A stretch of DNA of 64,000 nucleotides, taken from Candidatus Phytoplasma melaleucae. GTDB taxonomy: Bacteria > Bacillota_I > Bacilli_A > Acholeplasmatales > Acholeplasmataceae. Location of the stretch: contig NZ_JAOSID010000002.1 of NCBI RefSeq assembly GCF_030588185.1, positions 30,292-94,291 on the forward strand, written 5' to 3'. Positions 36,868-46,026 of the stretch are shown here, piece by piece. The notes under the pieces are model-generated. The model worked only from the letters and a program-made list of their open reading frames with translations. It searched no databases and was not told the DNA's origin. Numbering within the stretch: the first letter of the stretch is position 1; each line of letters begins with the position of its first letter. The position numbers and the translations under genes were made by a program.

Positions 36868-39339
36868 ATGAAAATTATTTATGACGGTTACGAAAACGGA
36901 AATGTTTATGATTTTGTAAATAAATTAAATTATCCTAAAGAACATATAAAAAACTATTTACCCAAAAATGAAGAAAAAATTTTCTTAGTTACTAAAACTG
37001 TTGAATTCGGAAAAATAACAAAAGAAATAGAAGATTTTCTAGAACAAAATCATCAATTGGTAATAGGAGTAGCTGTATCAGGAAATAGAAATTATGGTAA
37101 AAATTTCGGTAAAGCAGGAGATCTAATCGCGCAAAAATTTAATATACCTTTAATACTCAAGTTTGAGGGCAAAGGATTCGAAGAAGACATACAAAAATTA
37201 AAAAAATGGCTACAGAACTATCAAATAAGAAAAAATGAAAACCAAAAGAATAAAATCCCTAATTGGATTCTGTTAAATAACCAAATAATAGATGAAGAAG
37301 GCAATATAAAAGATTTAAACAAAGATCAAGAAGCTATAGAATCATATCTTTCTGAAGAAATAACTCCTAAATTAAAAAGATTTCCTACTTTAGAAGAAAA
37401 ATTAAAATTTTTAACAGAAAACAATTACTACGAAGAAGATTTTTTAAAAGCTTATTCTATATCTCAAATAAGAGAAATTTATCGAATAGCTTACAAACAA
37501 CAATTTCATTTCCTTTCTTTCATGAGCATCTATAAATTTTATAACGATTATGCCTTAAAAACAAGAGATAAAAAAAAATATCTAGAAACTTATGAAGATC
37601 GTCTTTCGATAAATGCGCTCTATCATTCTTCAGGCAATTTTGAATTAGCTAAAAAAATGGTTAGTAGCTTAATAAAACAAAATTTTACACCAGCTACACC
37701 TACTTTACTAAACACCGGTCTTAAAAAAAGAGGAGAATTCGTTTCTTGTTTTTTGTTAGAAGCTGGTGATTCTTTAAACGATATATCTCGTATTACGGAA
37801 TTCACCATGCAACTTTCTAAAATAGGAGGTGGAGTTTCAGTTAATTTATCTAATTTAAGAGCAAAAGGAGAAACTATTAAAGGAATTAGAAATGCTTGCA
37901 AGGGCGTAATAGGAGTTGCTAAAATATTAGATTATGTTTCGCGTTATGCAGATCAAATGGGACATAGATTAGGGGCTGTAGCAGTTTATTTAAGCGTTCA
38001 TCATGCAGATATTGAAGACTTTCTTGATTCTAAAAAGTTAAATGCAGATGATGATATAAGATTAAAAACATTATCATTAGGCGTTATAGTTACTGACAAA
38101 ATGATAGAATTAGCTAAAAAAAATCAAATGATGGCTACTTTTTTTCCTCATACTGTTTTTCTAGAATATGGAACTGATTTTGCTGATATAAGTGTAGAAA
38201 TGGATCAATGGTATGATATTTTAATCAATAATCCTAAAGTGAAAAAGAAATTTATTAATCCTAGAATTTTATTAGAATTAATTGCAAGACTTCAAGGTGA
38301 ATCTGGTTATCCTTATTTAATGTTTTGTGACAATGCTAACAAGGCTAATACTTCTTCAAAAAAAATTAAGTTTTCTAATTTATGCACAGAAATTCTTCAA
38401 CCTTCTTTAACTTCTCACTATGCTTCTTATGACCAAAGAGAAAAAGACCAAATAGGTATGGATATTTCTTGTAATTTAGCTTCTGGTCATATGGGTAATA
38501 TGATAAAGAATAAAGAAATCAAAGAAACTGTTTTTTTAGCGATGGAATTAATGAATTCTGTTTCTTGTAAAACAAATATTAGTTATGTTCCAGGAGTATG
38601 TAAAGCGAACCGATTGAATAGAAGTGTTGGATTTGGTATTATGGGGCATCATAGCTTTCTAGCTGAAAATATGATAGATTTTGGAAGCAAAGAAAATCTA
38701 GAATTAATCGATGTTTTTTTTAACGCTGTTAATTACTACTCTTTGTTGCATTCTAATCTTAAAGCTCAAGCAACTGGCCAAAATTTTTTCGAATTTAAGC
38801 AATCTACTTATGCTAGTGGTGAATATTTCAAAGATAAAAGATCTATTCTTCCTGTTTCACCTAAAATTAAAAAAATATTCGAAAATATTCAATTACCAAC
38901 TGACGAGGATTGGTTAACATTAAAAGAAAATATAATATCATACGGATTGTGGAATTCTCATAGACTAGCGGTAGCGCCTAATGGTTCTATTGGATATGTT
39001 ATGTCTACTACTTCTTCTTTAACTCCTATTAAGCAATTAATCGAAGAAAGAACCTATGGCACATCAAAAACTTATTTCCCAGCTCCTAATTTATCCGAAG
39101 TTTCTTTTATGTATCAAACAGCTTATCAAATTGATAAATTTAAATTAATAGACGTTATTGCTATGGCTCAAAAACATGTAGATCAAGGAATTTCTTTAGA
39201 ATTATGCATTAATTCAGATATGACTACAAGAGAATTACAGAAAATTTATTTATATGCTCATTACAAAAAAATTAAAACTCTCTATTATACAAGGACTAAA
39301 AAATTAAAACTTTCAGAATGTGAATCATGTTCGATTTAA
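36868..39339 (+). CDS. nrdIE: Class Ib ribonucleotide reductase: NrdI flavodoxin fused to NrdE large subunit
   Basis: 823 residues. Residues 1-~120 match NrdI: IIYDGYENGNVYDFV and the flavin-loop segment VAVSGNRNYGKNFGKAGD. From ~135 on it is NrdE: TPATPTLLNTG, the catalytic Cys in FVSCFLLEAGD (C294), NLCTEILQP (C506) and CNLASG (C535), PNGSIGYVMSTT, and the C-terminal redox pair ECESCSI (C818/C821). NrdE reduces ribonucleotides; NrdI activates the NrdF manganese-tyrosyl radical. No nrdF is in the window. The fusion is continuous, with no internal stop. It lies between oriC and dnaA, an atypical position. GAATAAGGT precedes the ATG. Confidence 0.93.
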   Translation: MKIIYDGYENGNVYDFVNKLNYPKEHIKNYLPKNEEKIFLVTKTVEFGKITKEIEDFLEQNHQLVIGVAVSGNRNYGKNFGKAGDLIAQKFNIPLILKFEGKGFEEDIQKLKKWLQNYQIRKNENQKNKIPNWILLNNQIIDEEGNIKDLNKDQEAIESYLSEEITPKLKRFPTLEEKLKFLTENNYYEEDFLKAYSISQIREIYRIAYKQQFHFLSFMSIYKFYNDYALKTRDKKKYLETYEDRLSINALYHSSGNFELAKKMVSSLIKQNFTPATPTLLNTGLKKRGEFVSCFLLEAGDSLNDISRITEFTMQLSKIGGGVSVNLSNLRAKGETIKGIRNACKGVIGVAKILDYVSRYADQMGHRLGAVAVYLSVHHADIEDFLDSKKLNADDDIRLKTLSLGVIVTDKMIELAKKNQMMATFFPHTVFLEYGTDFADISVEMDQWYDILINNPKVKKKFINPRILLELIARLQGESGYPYLMFCDNANKANTSSKKIKFSNLCTEILQPSLTSHYASYDQREKDQIGMDISCNLASGHMGNMIKNKEIKETVFLAMELMNSVSCKTNISYVPGVCKANRLNRSVGFGIMGHHSFLAENMIDFGSKENLELIDVFFNAVNYYSLLHSNLKAQATGQNFFEFKQSTYASGEYFKDKRSILPVSPKIKKIFENIQLPTDEDWLTLKENIISYGLWNSHRLAVAPNGSIGYVMSTTSSLTPIKQLIEERTYGTSKTYFPAPNLSEVSFMYQTAYQIDKFKLIDVIAMAQKHVDQGISLELCINSDMTTRELQKIYLYAHYKKIKTLYYTRTKKLKLSECESCSI

Positions 39340-39447
39340 TTTTTTTTCGTATCTGGATTTTATTATTTCTTTGATAAGTGCTTTATTAAAAAAATGAGTT
39401 ATTTTTTAGAATAAAAACTTATTTTTTTTGCAAAAAGGAGGGTTCAG

Positions 39448-40821
39448 ATGGAAAAATTATCAGAACAAGATATTGTAGATAAAGTCTTACAAGAATTATC
39501 TTTAATTTATAGCAAAGAAGTATTTGAAGAGAATTTTGCCAGTATGAAAACTCCATATAAAGTAGAAGATGGTATTATCTTTATTTTAGTAGAAAATGAG
39601 TTCATTAAAAATAAACTTTTTAATATTTATTCTAACCAAATAAATGAAATCTCTAAAAAATATTCTCATAATAAGATAATTTTTAAATTTATTTCTCATA
39701 AAGAGATAAAAAAAACTAATTCAGTTGTAACTCAAAAAATGCCTCCTGATTCTTGCTACTATGGGAAATTAGAACCCAAATATAATTTTGACAATTTTGT
39801 TGTAGGTTCAAGTAATATTTTTGCTTTTAAAATTGCTAAAAAGATTGCTGATGATGAGGAAGTTTTAGTTAATCCCTTGTATATTTTTGGTGATGTGGGA
39901 TTAGGAAAAACTCATCTTATGCATTCTATTGGTAATTACATTTTGAAAAAAAATCCTCAAAAAAAAATTTTATATATTAAAGCAGACGGTTTTATAGAAG
40001 ATTTTACTAATCAATTAAAAGAAAATAAAATGGAAGATTTTAATAATAAATATAGAAACATAGATCTTTTGCTAATTGATGATATTCAAATCATGGCGGA
40101 TGCTAAAAGAACTCAGATAGAATTTTTTAAACTTTTTGATTACCTTAATTTAAACAAAAAACAAATAGTAATAACTAGTGATAAACCTATTTCTCAACTA
40201 AATAATATTATGGAAAGATTAACTAATCGCTTTAAAGCGGGATTAGTAGGAGATATTAAAAAACCTAATTTCCAACACTGTTTAGAAATTTTAAAAAAAA
40301 AATTATTTGTTATTCAAGGTAAAAATAACATTAAGCTAACTAAGGAAATTCTCAGTTTTATTTCTGCCCATTTTAACGATAATATTAGGGAAATGGAAGG
40401 TGCTTTATTAAGGCTTGTTAATTACATTCAAGTATACGGTTTAGAAATAAATTTAAAAAACACAATAGCAGCTCTCGAACCATTGTTGAAAAATAAAAAT
40501 AATATATCTAAAGAAGAAATAAATGTGGGACAGATTCAAAATATTATTAGTGAATTTTATAATATTAAGATACGTAGTTTAATCAGTAAACAAAGACATC
40601 GTAAATATACTTTACCACGCGATGTTTCTATTTATTTTATTAAAAAAACTAATAATATATCTAATGAAATGATTGGTTTTCTTTTTAATAAAAGACATGC
40701 TTCTACTATTTCCAAATCTTACCGTAGAATAGAAAAAAAAATGAAAGATAACGAAGAACTAAAAAAAACCATCGAAATTATTTTGAAAAAAATAAATGAT
40801 TCGAAATTAATTCTAAGGTAG
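39448..40821 (+). CDS. dnaA: Chromosomal replication initiator DnaA
   Basis: 457 residues. Domain I is at the N-terminus, and the AAA+ core has Walker A FGDVGLGKTHLMH (~147-159) and Walker B LLLIDDIQIM. The arginine-finger region is at ERLTNRFKAG. Domain IV has RDVSIYFIKK and a degenerate box-binding signature GFLFNKRHASTISKS (~409-423). It binds the boxes at 35996-36420. AAGGAGG stands 7 bases before the ATG. dnaN follows 11 bases later. Confidence 0.97.
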   Translation: MEKLSEQDIVDKVLQELSLIYSKEVFEENFASMKTPYKVEDGIIFILVENEFIKNKLFNIYSNQINEISKKYSHNKIIFKFISHKEIKKTNSVVTQKMPPDSCYYGKLEPKYNFDNFVVGSSNIFAFKIAKKIADDEEVLVNPLYIFGDVGLGKTHLMHSIGNYILKKNPQKKILYIKADGFIEDFTNQLKENKMEDFNNKYRNIDLLLIDDIQIMADAKRTQIEFFKLFDYLNLNKKQIVITSDKPISQLNNIMERLTNRFKAGLVGDIKKPNFQHCLEILKKKLFVIQGKNNIKLTKEILSFISAHFNDNIREMEGALLRLVNYIQVYGLEINLKNTIAALEPLLKNKNNISKEEINVGQIQNIISEFYNIKIRSLISKQRHRKYTLPRDVSIYFIKKTNNISNEMIGFLFNKRHASTISKSYRRIEKKMKDNEELKKTIEIILKKINDSKLILR

Positions 40822-40832
40822 TAAATATAAGT

Positions 40833-41969
40833 ATGAATCTCGAAATTAAAAAAGAAGTTTTGTTGCATTTTTTGTTGCAAATACAAAAGATACTTCCTCA
40901 AAAAACTTTTTTCCCTGTTTTTAATTATATTAAATTAGAAATTTCTCAAGACGTTTTTTTTTTAGAAGTTTTAAATATGAATATTTCTGTCAGAATTAAA
41001 ATACAAGATAATAGCCTTAAAGTGAAACAAAATGGATCTTTAGTTATAGTGGGGAAATATTTTATTGATATTATTAAAAAAATTGATTCTGTGTTTATTC
41101 AAATAGCTTCCATTGAAAATAGATTGTTAGTTATTAAAACTGCTTCTTCTGAATATAAACTTAAAATAATGAATTTATGTGATTTCCCTTCAATCGATTT
41201 TGTTGTTGATGTAAATAACGTGTTTATGATTAGAAGTAATTTTTTTAAGAGATTAATCAAAGAGACTAATATTGTGACTTCGAAAGATAAGCAACAAAAA
41301 ATTTTAACAGGCGTTAATTTATTTTACCAAAAACCTTTTCTAAAAGCTTTTGCTACAGATTCTTTTCGTTTAAGCAAAAAAGAAATAGAATTAAATCTTA
41401 ATTACTCTAATTTTAACATTGTTATTGCTCATAAAAATTTAGAAGAATTGAATAAACTTTTAGAATATCAAAAAGATGAATTTTTAAAAATATCTGTAAA
41501 TAATCAAAGATTTATTTTATATTGTGATTCTCTAATATTTCAAACTTCTTTACTTGAAGGTGATTATCCGTTATTACCAGAAATTAAAATGCAGCAATTC
41601 CCCTTTTTTATTAAATTAAATAAAGAAGATTTAATTAAAACTTTAGAAAGACTTTCTTTGTTTTTACCTAAAGAAGAAAATGTTTTTTCTAATATTATTG
41701 AAATAAAAATTGTTAATCAACAAATGATAGAAATTTCAGCTAATAGTGATGAGATTGGTAACGCAGTGGAGAGAATTACTCCCTTAAAATCATCTATCAA
41801 GGAAGGAGTTAAAATATCTCTTAATGTAAAACATTTAGAAGAAATTTTAAAAGTTTTCCCTGCTAAAGAAATTAAGATTTTGTTTCAAAACGGTTCTAAC
41901 CCTTTTATTATTCACAACGAAGAAGAAAAAACTCTACTCTATTTGATTTTGCCTTTTTTTCCGATATAA
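40833..41969 (+). CDS. dnaN: DNA polymerase III beta sliding clamp
   Basis: 378 residues, three-domain clamp of the usual length. It has FFPVFNYIKLEI near the start, ATDSFRLSKKEI in the middle and a C-terminal LYLILPFFPI close to the usual ending. It holds the polymerase on DNA and is loaded by the holA-containing clamp loader. It is cotranscribed with dnaA (11-base gap). The ribosome binding site (GGTAG) is weak. Confidence 0.96.
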   Translation: MNLEIKKEVLLHFLLQIQKILPQKTFFPVFNYIKLEISQDVFFLEVLNMNISVRIKIQDNSLKVKQNGSLVIVGKYFIDIIKKIDSVFIQIASIENRLLVIKTASSEYKLKIMNLCDFPSIDFVVDVNNVFMIRSNFFKRLIKETNIVTSKDKQQKILTGVNLFYQKPFLKAFATDSFRLSKKEIELNLNYSNFNIVIAHKNLEELNKLLEYQKDEFLKISVNNQRFILYCDSLIFQTSLLEGDYPLLPEIKMQQFPFFIKLNKEDLIKTLERLSLFLPKEENVFSNIIEIKIVNQQMIEISANSDEIGNAVERITPLKSSIKEGVKISLNVKHLEEILKVFPAKEIKILFQNGSNPFIIHNEEEKTLLYLILPFFPI

Positions 41970-42099
41970 AATAGTCAGAAAAGATTTTTTAGTTAAAACT
42001 ATGATAGAAAATAGATGAATATATTAACAAAGTTATATAGAACTTACTTGTGTTATTTCTTAAATGTTTTTTGATTAAATAAGGATGGTATATAAATAA

Positions 42100-43341
42100 A
42101 TGATAGAAATGTCTAATTTAAAAATAAAAGATGCAGAGATTTATAAACTAATTAAACAAGAGAAACATCGGCAAAATGAATATTTTAATTTAATTGCTTC
42201 GGAAAATTTTGTTTCTCAAGCAGTTTTAGAAGCGCAAGGAAGCGTTTTAACTAATAAGTATAGCGAAGGATATCCTAATAAAAGGTATTATCACGGATGT
42301 AATTATGTTGACCAAGTTGAGGAAATAGCGATAGCAAGGGTTAAAAAATTGTTTAATGCAAAATATGCTAATGTCCAGCCACATTCAGGGTCTCAGGCTA
42401 ATATGGCAGTTTTTCAATCTTTGTTAACCCCTAATGATAGTATCTTGGGGATGTCATTGGATTGTGGTGGTCATTTAACGCATGGTGCTAAATTTAGTTT
42501 TGCGGGAACTTTTTTTCAAGCACATAGTTATAAAGTTTCTTTCATAGATGAAATTATTGATTATGAAGAGATTAGAAAAATAGCATATGAACAAAAACCT
42601 AAGTTAATTATAGCTGGTTGTTCTTCGTATTCTAGAATCATTGATTTTACCAAATTTAGAAAAATAGCTGACGAAGTTAATGCTTATTTAATGGCAGATA
42701 TTGCTCATATTTCTGGTTTAATAGCTTGCGGCTTACATCCTTGTCCTTTGTTGGCTGGGGCTGATGTTGTTACTTCTACTACTCATAAAACTTTAAGAGG
42801 TCCTAGGGGTGGGTTCATTCTAACTAACAACGAATCTGTTTTTAATAAAGTTAATAAAGGGGTTTTTCCAGGAATTCAAGGAGGACCTTTAATGCATGTC
42901 ATCGCAGCTAAAGCAGTTGCTTTTCAAGAAGCTTTACGACCTGATTTTATAACATACCAAAAACAAGTGCTTATCAACGCTAAAATATTAGCAGATACCT
43001 TCCAAAAACTGGGTCATCGTTTAGTAAGCGGAACTACTGATAATCATCTACTATTGTTAGATGTAAAATATAAATATTCTCATTTAAATGGGAAACTAGC
43101 AGCAGATATTCTACAAAAAGTTCATATTATTGTCAATAAAAATCTTATTCCTTTTGATAAAGAAAAAGGTTTTTATGCTAGTGGAATTAGATTTGGCACT
43201 TCAGCTATGACTTCTAAGGGGTTTAGAGAGGCAGAATTTATAGAAATTGCTAATTTGATAGATGAGGCATTAGGTTATTCTCATAACGAAAATATTTTAG
43301 AGAAAATTAAAGCAAAAGTGTTGTTTTTAGTTCGAAAATAA
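42100..43341 (+). CDS. glyA: Serine hydroxymethyltransferase
   Basis: 413 residues, full length. It has the N-terminal NEYFNLIASENFVSQAVLEA, NKYSEGYPNKRYYHG, and the PLP lysine in TTHKTLRGPRGG (~227-238). It converts serine to glycine and supplies one-carbon units to folate. AAGGATGG lies 11 bases before the ATG; the ATG three codons later is also possible. Confidence 0.97.
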   Translation: MIEMSNLKIKDAEIYKLIKQEKHRQNEYFNLIASENFVSQAVLEAQGSVLTNKYSEGYPNKRYYHGCNYVDQVEEIAIARVKKLFNAKYANVQPHSGSQANMAVFQSLLTPNDSILGMSLDCGGHLTHGAKFSFAGTFFQAHSYKVSFIDEIIDYEEIRKIAYEQKPKLIIAGCSSYSRIIDFTKFRKIADEVNAYLMADIAHISGLIACGLHPCPLLAGADVVTSTTHKTLRGPRGGFILTNNESVFNKVNKGVFPGIQGGPLMHVIAAKAVAFQEALRPDFITYQKQVLINAKILADTFQKLGHRLVSGTTDNHLLLLDVKYKYSHLNGKLAADILQKVHIIVNKNLIPFDKEKGFYASGIRFGTSAMTSKGFREAEFIEIANLIDEALGYSHNENILEKIKAKVLFLVRK

Positions 43342-43768
43342 TATTTATGTATTTTTTTTATATTAAGAAATTAAGGGACTTCTTTGCGCTGTGTTTTGCA
43401 TACATAAAAAGAGATGTTTATTCTGTAAATAATAAAATAAATTTAAAATAGTTATTTGGTGAATTAATATTAGCAGAAAAGTCATTGTGTTGTAAGTAAT
43501 TTAAACTATGTATCTTTGTTTAAAAGAAGAAAGATATTTTTAATGCGAATGCGTTAATTAACTTACGCATGCACACGAGAATTATTTTTTTACATAACCT
43601 ATATTTATGTGATTATGTTATTTTGTGTTTCTTTTACATTTCATTTAAAATATTCTTGGATTTAATGTTAAAATTAGAAGTAGTTTATAGAATTTCAATT
43701 TATCTGTTATATATTTTGTAATTTTAATAATTTAAACTTGAGCAAATTTTAAAGAGGATCTATTACTT
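43342..43768. other. Gene-free interval between glyA and rpmE
   Basis: I see no ORF, tRNA or clear terminator in these 427 bases. The more mixed stretch at 43545-43585 (GCGAATGCGTTAATTAACTT then ACGCATGCAC) contains several short palindromes. It may hold the rpmE leader. Confidence 0.5.
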
Positions 43769-43975
43769 ATGAAAAATAAATCAAAACAACCTGACTTTTA
43801 TGAAATAGAAGTGTCTTGTGCTACTTGTAAAAAAAAGCATAAGATTGGTACTACAGTGAAAACAATTAAAGTTGAATCTTGTTCTAATTGTCATCCTTTT
43901 TATACTAATTCACAATCTTTTGTTACAGTCGCTGGCCGCGTAGATAAATTTTATAAACGTTATGGTAATAATTAA
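43769..43975 (+). CDS. rpmE: 50S ribosomal protein L31
   Basis: 68 residues. It is the zinc-type L31 with CATCKKKH and CSNCHPFYT knuckles and a C-terminal VAGRVDKFYKRYG. An AGAGGA ribosome binding site is present. It is directly followed by tdk. Confidence 0.96.
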   Translation: MKNKSKQPDFYEIEVSCATCKKKHKIGTTVKTIKVESCSNCHPFYTNSQSFVTVAGRVDKFYKRYGNN

Positions 43976-44021
43976 AAAAATAAAATTTGAAATAAATAAA
44001 AAGGGGGGAGGTTCGCATAAA

Positions 44022-44609
44022 ATGATTTTAAATAAAGAAGGATTTATTGAAGTCATTTGTGGTCCCATGTTTTCTGGTAAGACTACAGAATTAATGAGAC
44101 GTATTAATTTTTTGCAAACTTCACACGTTAAATTTTTAGTTTTTAAGCCAGCCATTGATAATCGTTATTCTCTTAAATGCGAATTAGTAAATCATAATTC
44201 AGAAACTTTTCCTGCTTTATTGATTAATAAGAGCGAAGAAATCTTACATTTTATTAGTAAAGAACAAAATATTAAATTTCTTATTATTGACGAAGTACAA
44301 TTTTTAGATAATGAAATTGAAAAAATCTTAAATGATTTGTCCTATAAAGGGGTTTGTATTATTGTTGCTGGTTTAGATCTTGATTTCAAAGGAAGACCTT
44401 TTGGTTCCATGCCTTATTTATTGTCAATAGCTGATAAAGTAATAAAAAATAAATCTTTATGTTTTATTTGTGGAAATGAAGCTTCAAGAACGCAAAGAAT
44501 TTCAACAAATGATAATAAATCATCATTTGTTGAAGATGAATCTATTATTTTAGTTGGCAAGGATAATTATCATAAACCTTGTTGTCGTAAATGTCATAAG
44601 TTTTTTTAA
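44022..44609 (+). CDS. tdk: Thymidine kinase
   Basis: 195 residues from the ATG at 44022, which has GGGGGGAGG 11 bases upstream. An in-frame ATG at 43962 overlaps rpmE and adds 20 unlikely residues. The P-loop is GPMFSGKTT (14-22), Walker B IDEVQFL (~88) and the lasso/zinc part has CFICG...CCRKCHKFF. It phosphorylates thymidine in the salvage route, supplying dTTP precursors alongside ribonucleotide reductase. Confidence 0.95.
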   Translation: MILNKEGFIEVICGPMFSGKTTELMRRINFLQTSHVKFLVFKPAIDNRYSLKCELVNHNSETFPALLINKSEEILHFISKEQNIKFLIIDEVQFLDNEIEKILNDLSYKGVCIIVAGLDLDFKGRPFGSMPYLLSIADKVIKNKSLCFICGNEASRTQRISTNDNKSSFVEDESIILVGKDNYHKPCCRKCHKFF

Positions 44610-44681
44610 GAAAATATTTTTTCATTTAAGTTTTACGAGTGATTTGTTATTAATGATAGTAATGATATAATATGTGATTTT

Positions 44682-45137
44682 ATGGATGAAAAACATTTTT
44701 TTTTCATGGAAGTAGCTTTTAAAGAAGCTCAAAAAGCTTTTACCAAAAACGAAGTTCCTGTTGGGGCTGTAGCAGTTTCTAATAATAAAATTATTTCAAA
44801 AGCTCATAATAATACGGAAAAAAGTCAGTTTTTTTTTGGTCATGCCGAATTTTTAGTTCTTATGAAAATAAATAAAAAATTAAAGACTTATCGGATGAAT
44901 GATATAAGTATTTATATCACTTTAGAACCTTGTATTATGTGTATAGGAGCTTTAATCCAATCTAGAATACAAAAAGTTTATTATAGTGTTTCTAGTACAA
45001 AATTTCTTTTTACCCGTAACTTTTTTCTTTTTGTACACAAGAAATTTTATCATCATAAATTTATTAAACTAGGTTTATTTGAAAATGAGAACCAAAAAAT
45101 TTTGAAGAGTTTTTTCGATAATTTAAGAAAAAAATAA
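44682..45137 (+). CDS. tadA: tRNA-specific adenosine deaminase
   Basis: 151 residues. The zinc/catalytic motifs are HAE (54-56) and PCIMC (83-87). It converts the wobble A34 of tRNA-Arg to inosine. The N-terminus HFFFMEVAFKEAQKAF and NEVPVGAV are typical. It precedes the SRP RNA, as in Bacillus. Confidence 0.95.
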   Translation: MDEKHFFFMEVAFKEAQKAFTKNEVPVGAVAVSNNKIISKAHNNTEKSQFFFGHAEFLVLMKINKKLKTYRMNDISIYITLEPCIMCIGALIQSRIQKVYYSVSSTKFLFTRNFFLFVHKKFYHHKFIKLGLFENENQKILKSFFDNLRKK

Positions 45138-45168
45138 TTTTATTTATTTTTTATCATGTGTATTTTTA

Positions 45169-45290
45169 TAAATCTTTTTAAAAATCATCATTCAATGTAA
45201 ATTTTAATGAATCTGGTCAGGTCTTAATTGAAGCAGCCATAAGTTAAATTGCATGTGGATGGTGATTTTTAAAAAGATTTAGTTCTGGAA
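45169..45290 (+). ncRNA. ffs: Signal recognition particle RNA (small bacterial type)
   Basis: The apical domain is diagnostic: GGTCAGGTC (about 45216-45224), a short TTAATT loop, and GAAGCAGCCA (about 45230-45239). The outer arms AAATCTTTTTAAAAAATCAT and GATGGTGATTTTTAAAAAGA pair with few mismatches. The core RNA is about 45178-45275, with the extended stem reaching 45169-45290. It binds Ffh and targets membrane proteins. Its position right after tadA matches the Bacillus tadA-scr-dnaX order. The exact ends are uncertain. Confidence 0.9.
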
Positions 45291-45324
45291 TCAAAATATT
45301 AATTAAGGACAATTTTAACAAATT

Positions 45325-45942
45325 ATGTATTTTTTTCAAAATATAAAAAAAAGTGATATGCAATTATTACCTTTTATCTTTCATTCTGCTGAAGGGGCAC
45401 CTTTTCGTACAGATTTATATTGTACTTACGATGAATACAAGAATAAAATTGAGTTTTATTATTTCAAACAAACAAAATATTCTTCTTATTTTCTAGATGT
45501 TAACCAATATGTAGTTTGGACTTTAGTTGGCGGTATTTATAGAGTTTTTGTTGATCATGATTATTACCATGAATTTCATCTTTTATATCAACAAAAGATA
45601 AATACTTTTTATGTTGAATTTATTTTTGAATCTTTGCAATGGTATATGAACATAAAACAAAAAAGGTATTTTTATTTTGTTTTAGGTTTTTTTCTATTTA
45701 TTTTTTTTACTTTTTTCATGATTAAATTATTTATTTCCTCAATGAAAAGAGGTATTTTAATATTCATTTTAATGTTAGTATTGTTTTTGCTTTTTTTCTG
45801 TCTTTTTTTGCAGAAACAATTATGTAAATTGTCGGTTGAAAAAGAAAAATTATTTTCTTTTTTTATAAAAAAAACTGAATTATTTTTAAGCAAAGATATT
45901 TTAGATGATATTTTGAAAAAACATAGAATATATAAAAAGTAA
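45325..45942 (+). CDS. Unknown two-helix membrane protein (205 aa)
   Basis: 205 residues. A soluble Tyr/Phe-rich N-terminal part (~1-110; SAEGAPFRTDLYCTYDEY) is followed by two hydrophobic helices (~115-135 and ~142-163) and a basic cytoplasmic tail. I do not recognise it. It lies between the SRP RNA and mnmG, where Bacillus would have dnaX and recR. No clear Shine-Dalgarno is seen (AAGGACAATTTT upstream). Confidence 0.65.
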   Translation: MYFFQNIKKSDMQLLPFIFHSAEGAPFRTDLYCTYDEYKNKIEFYYFKQTKYSSYFLDVNQYVVWTLVGGIYRVFVDHDYYHEFHLLYQQKINTFYVEFIFESLQWYMNIKQKRYFYFVLGFFLFIFFTFFMIKLFISSMKRGILIFILMLVLFLLFFCLFLQKQLCKLSVEKEKLFSFFIKKTELFLSKDILDDILKKHRIYKK

Positions 45943-46026
45943 ATCAAAATGATTTAGACATAATTGTGAAACTGTTTTGAAGAATGGTTTTGAATAAATA
46001 ATTACAAAAGTGAGGAGATTTTTTAG

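Noticed and set aside
43962..44021. Upstream start for tdk
   Set aside because: It overlaps rpmE and lacks a ribosome binding site; the ATG at 44022 has a strong one and matches the family start.
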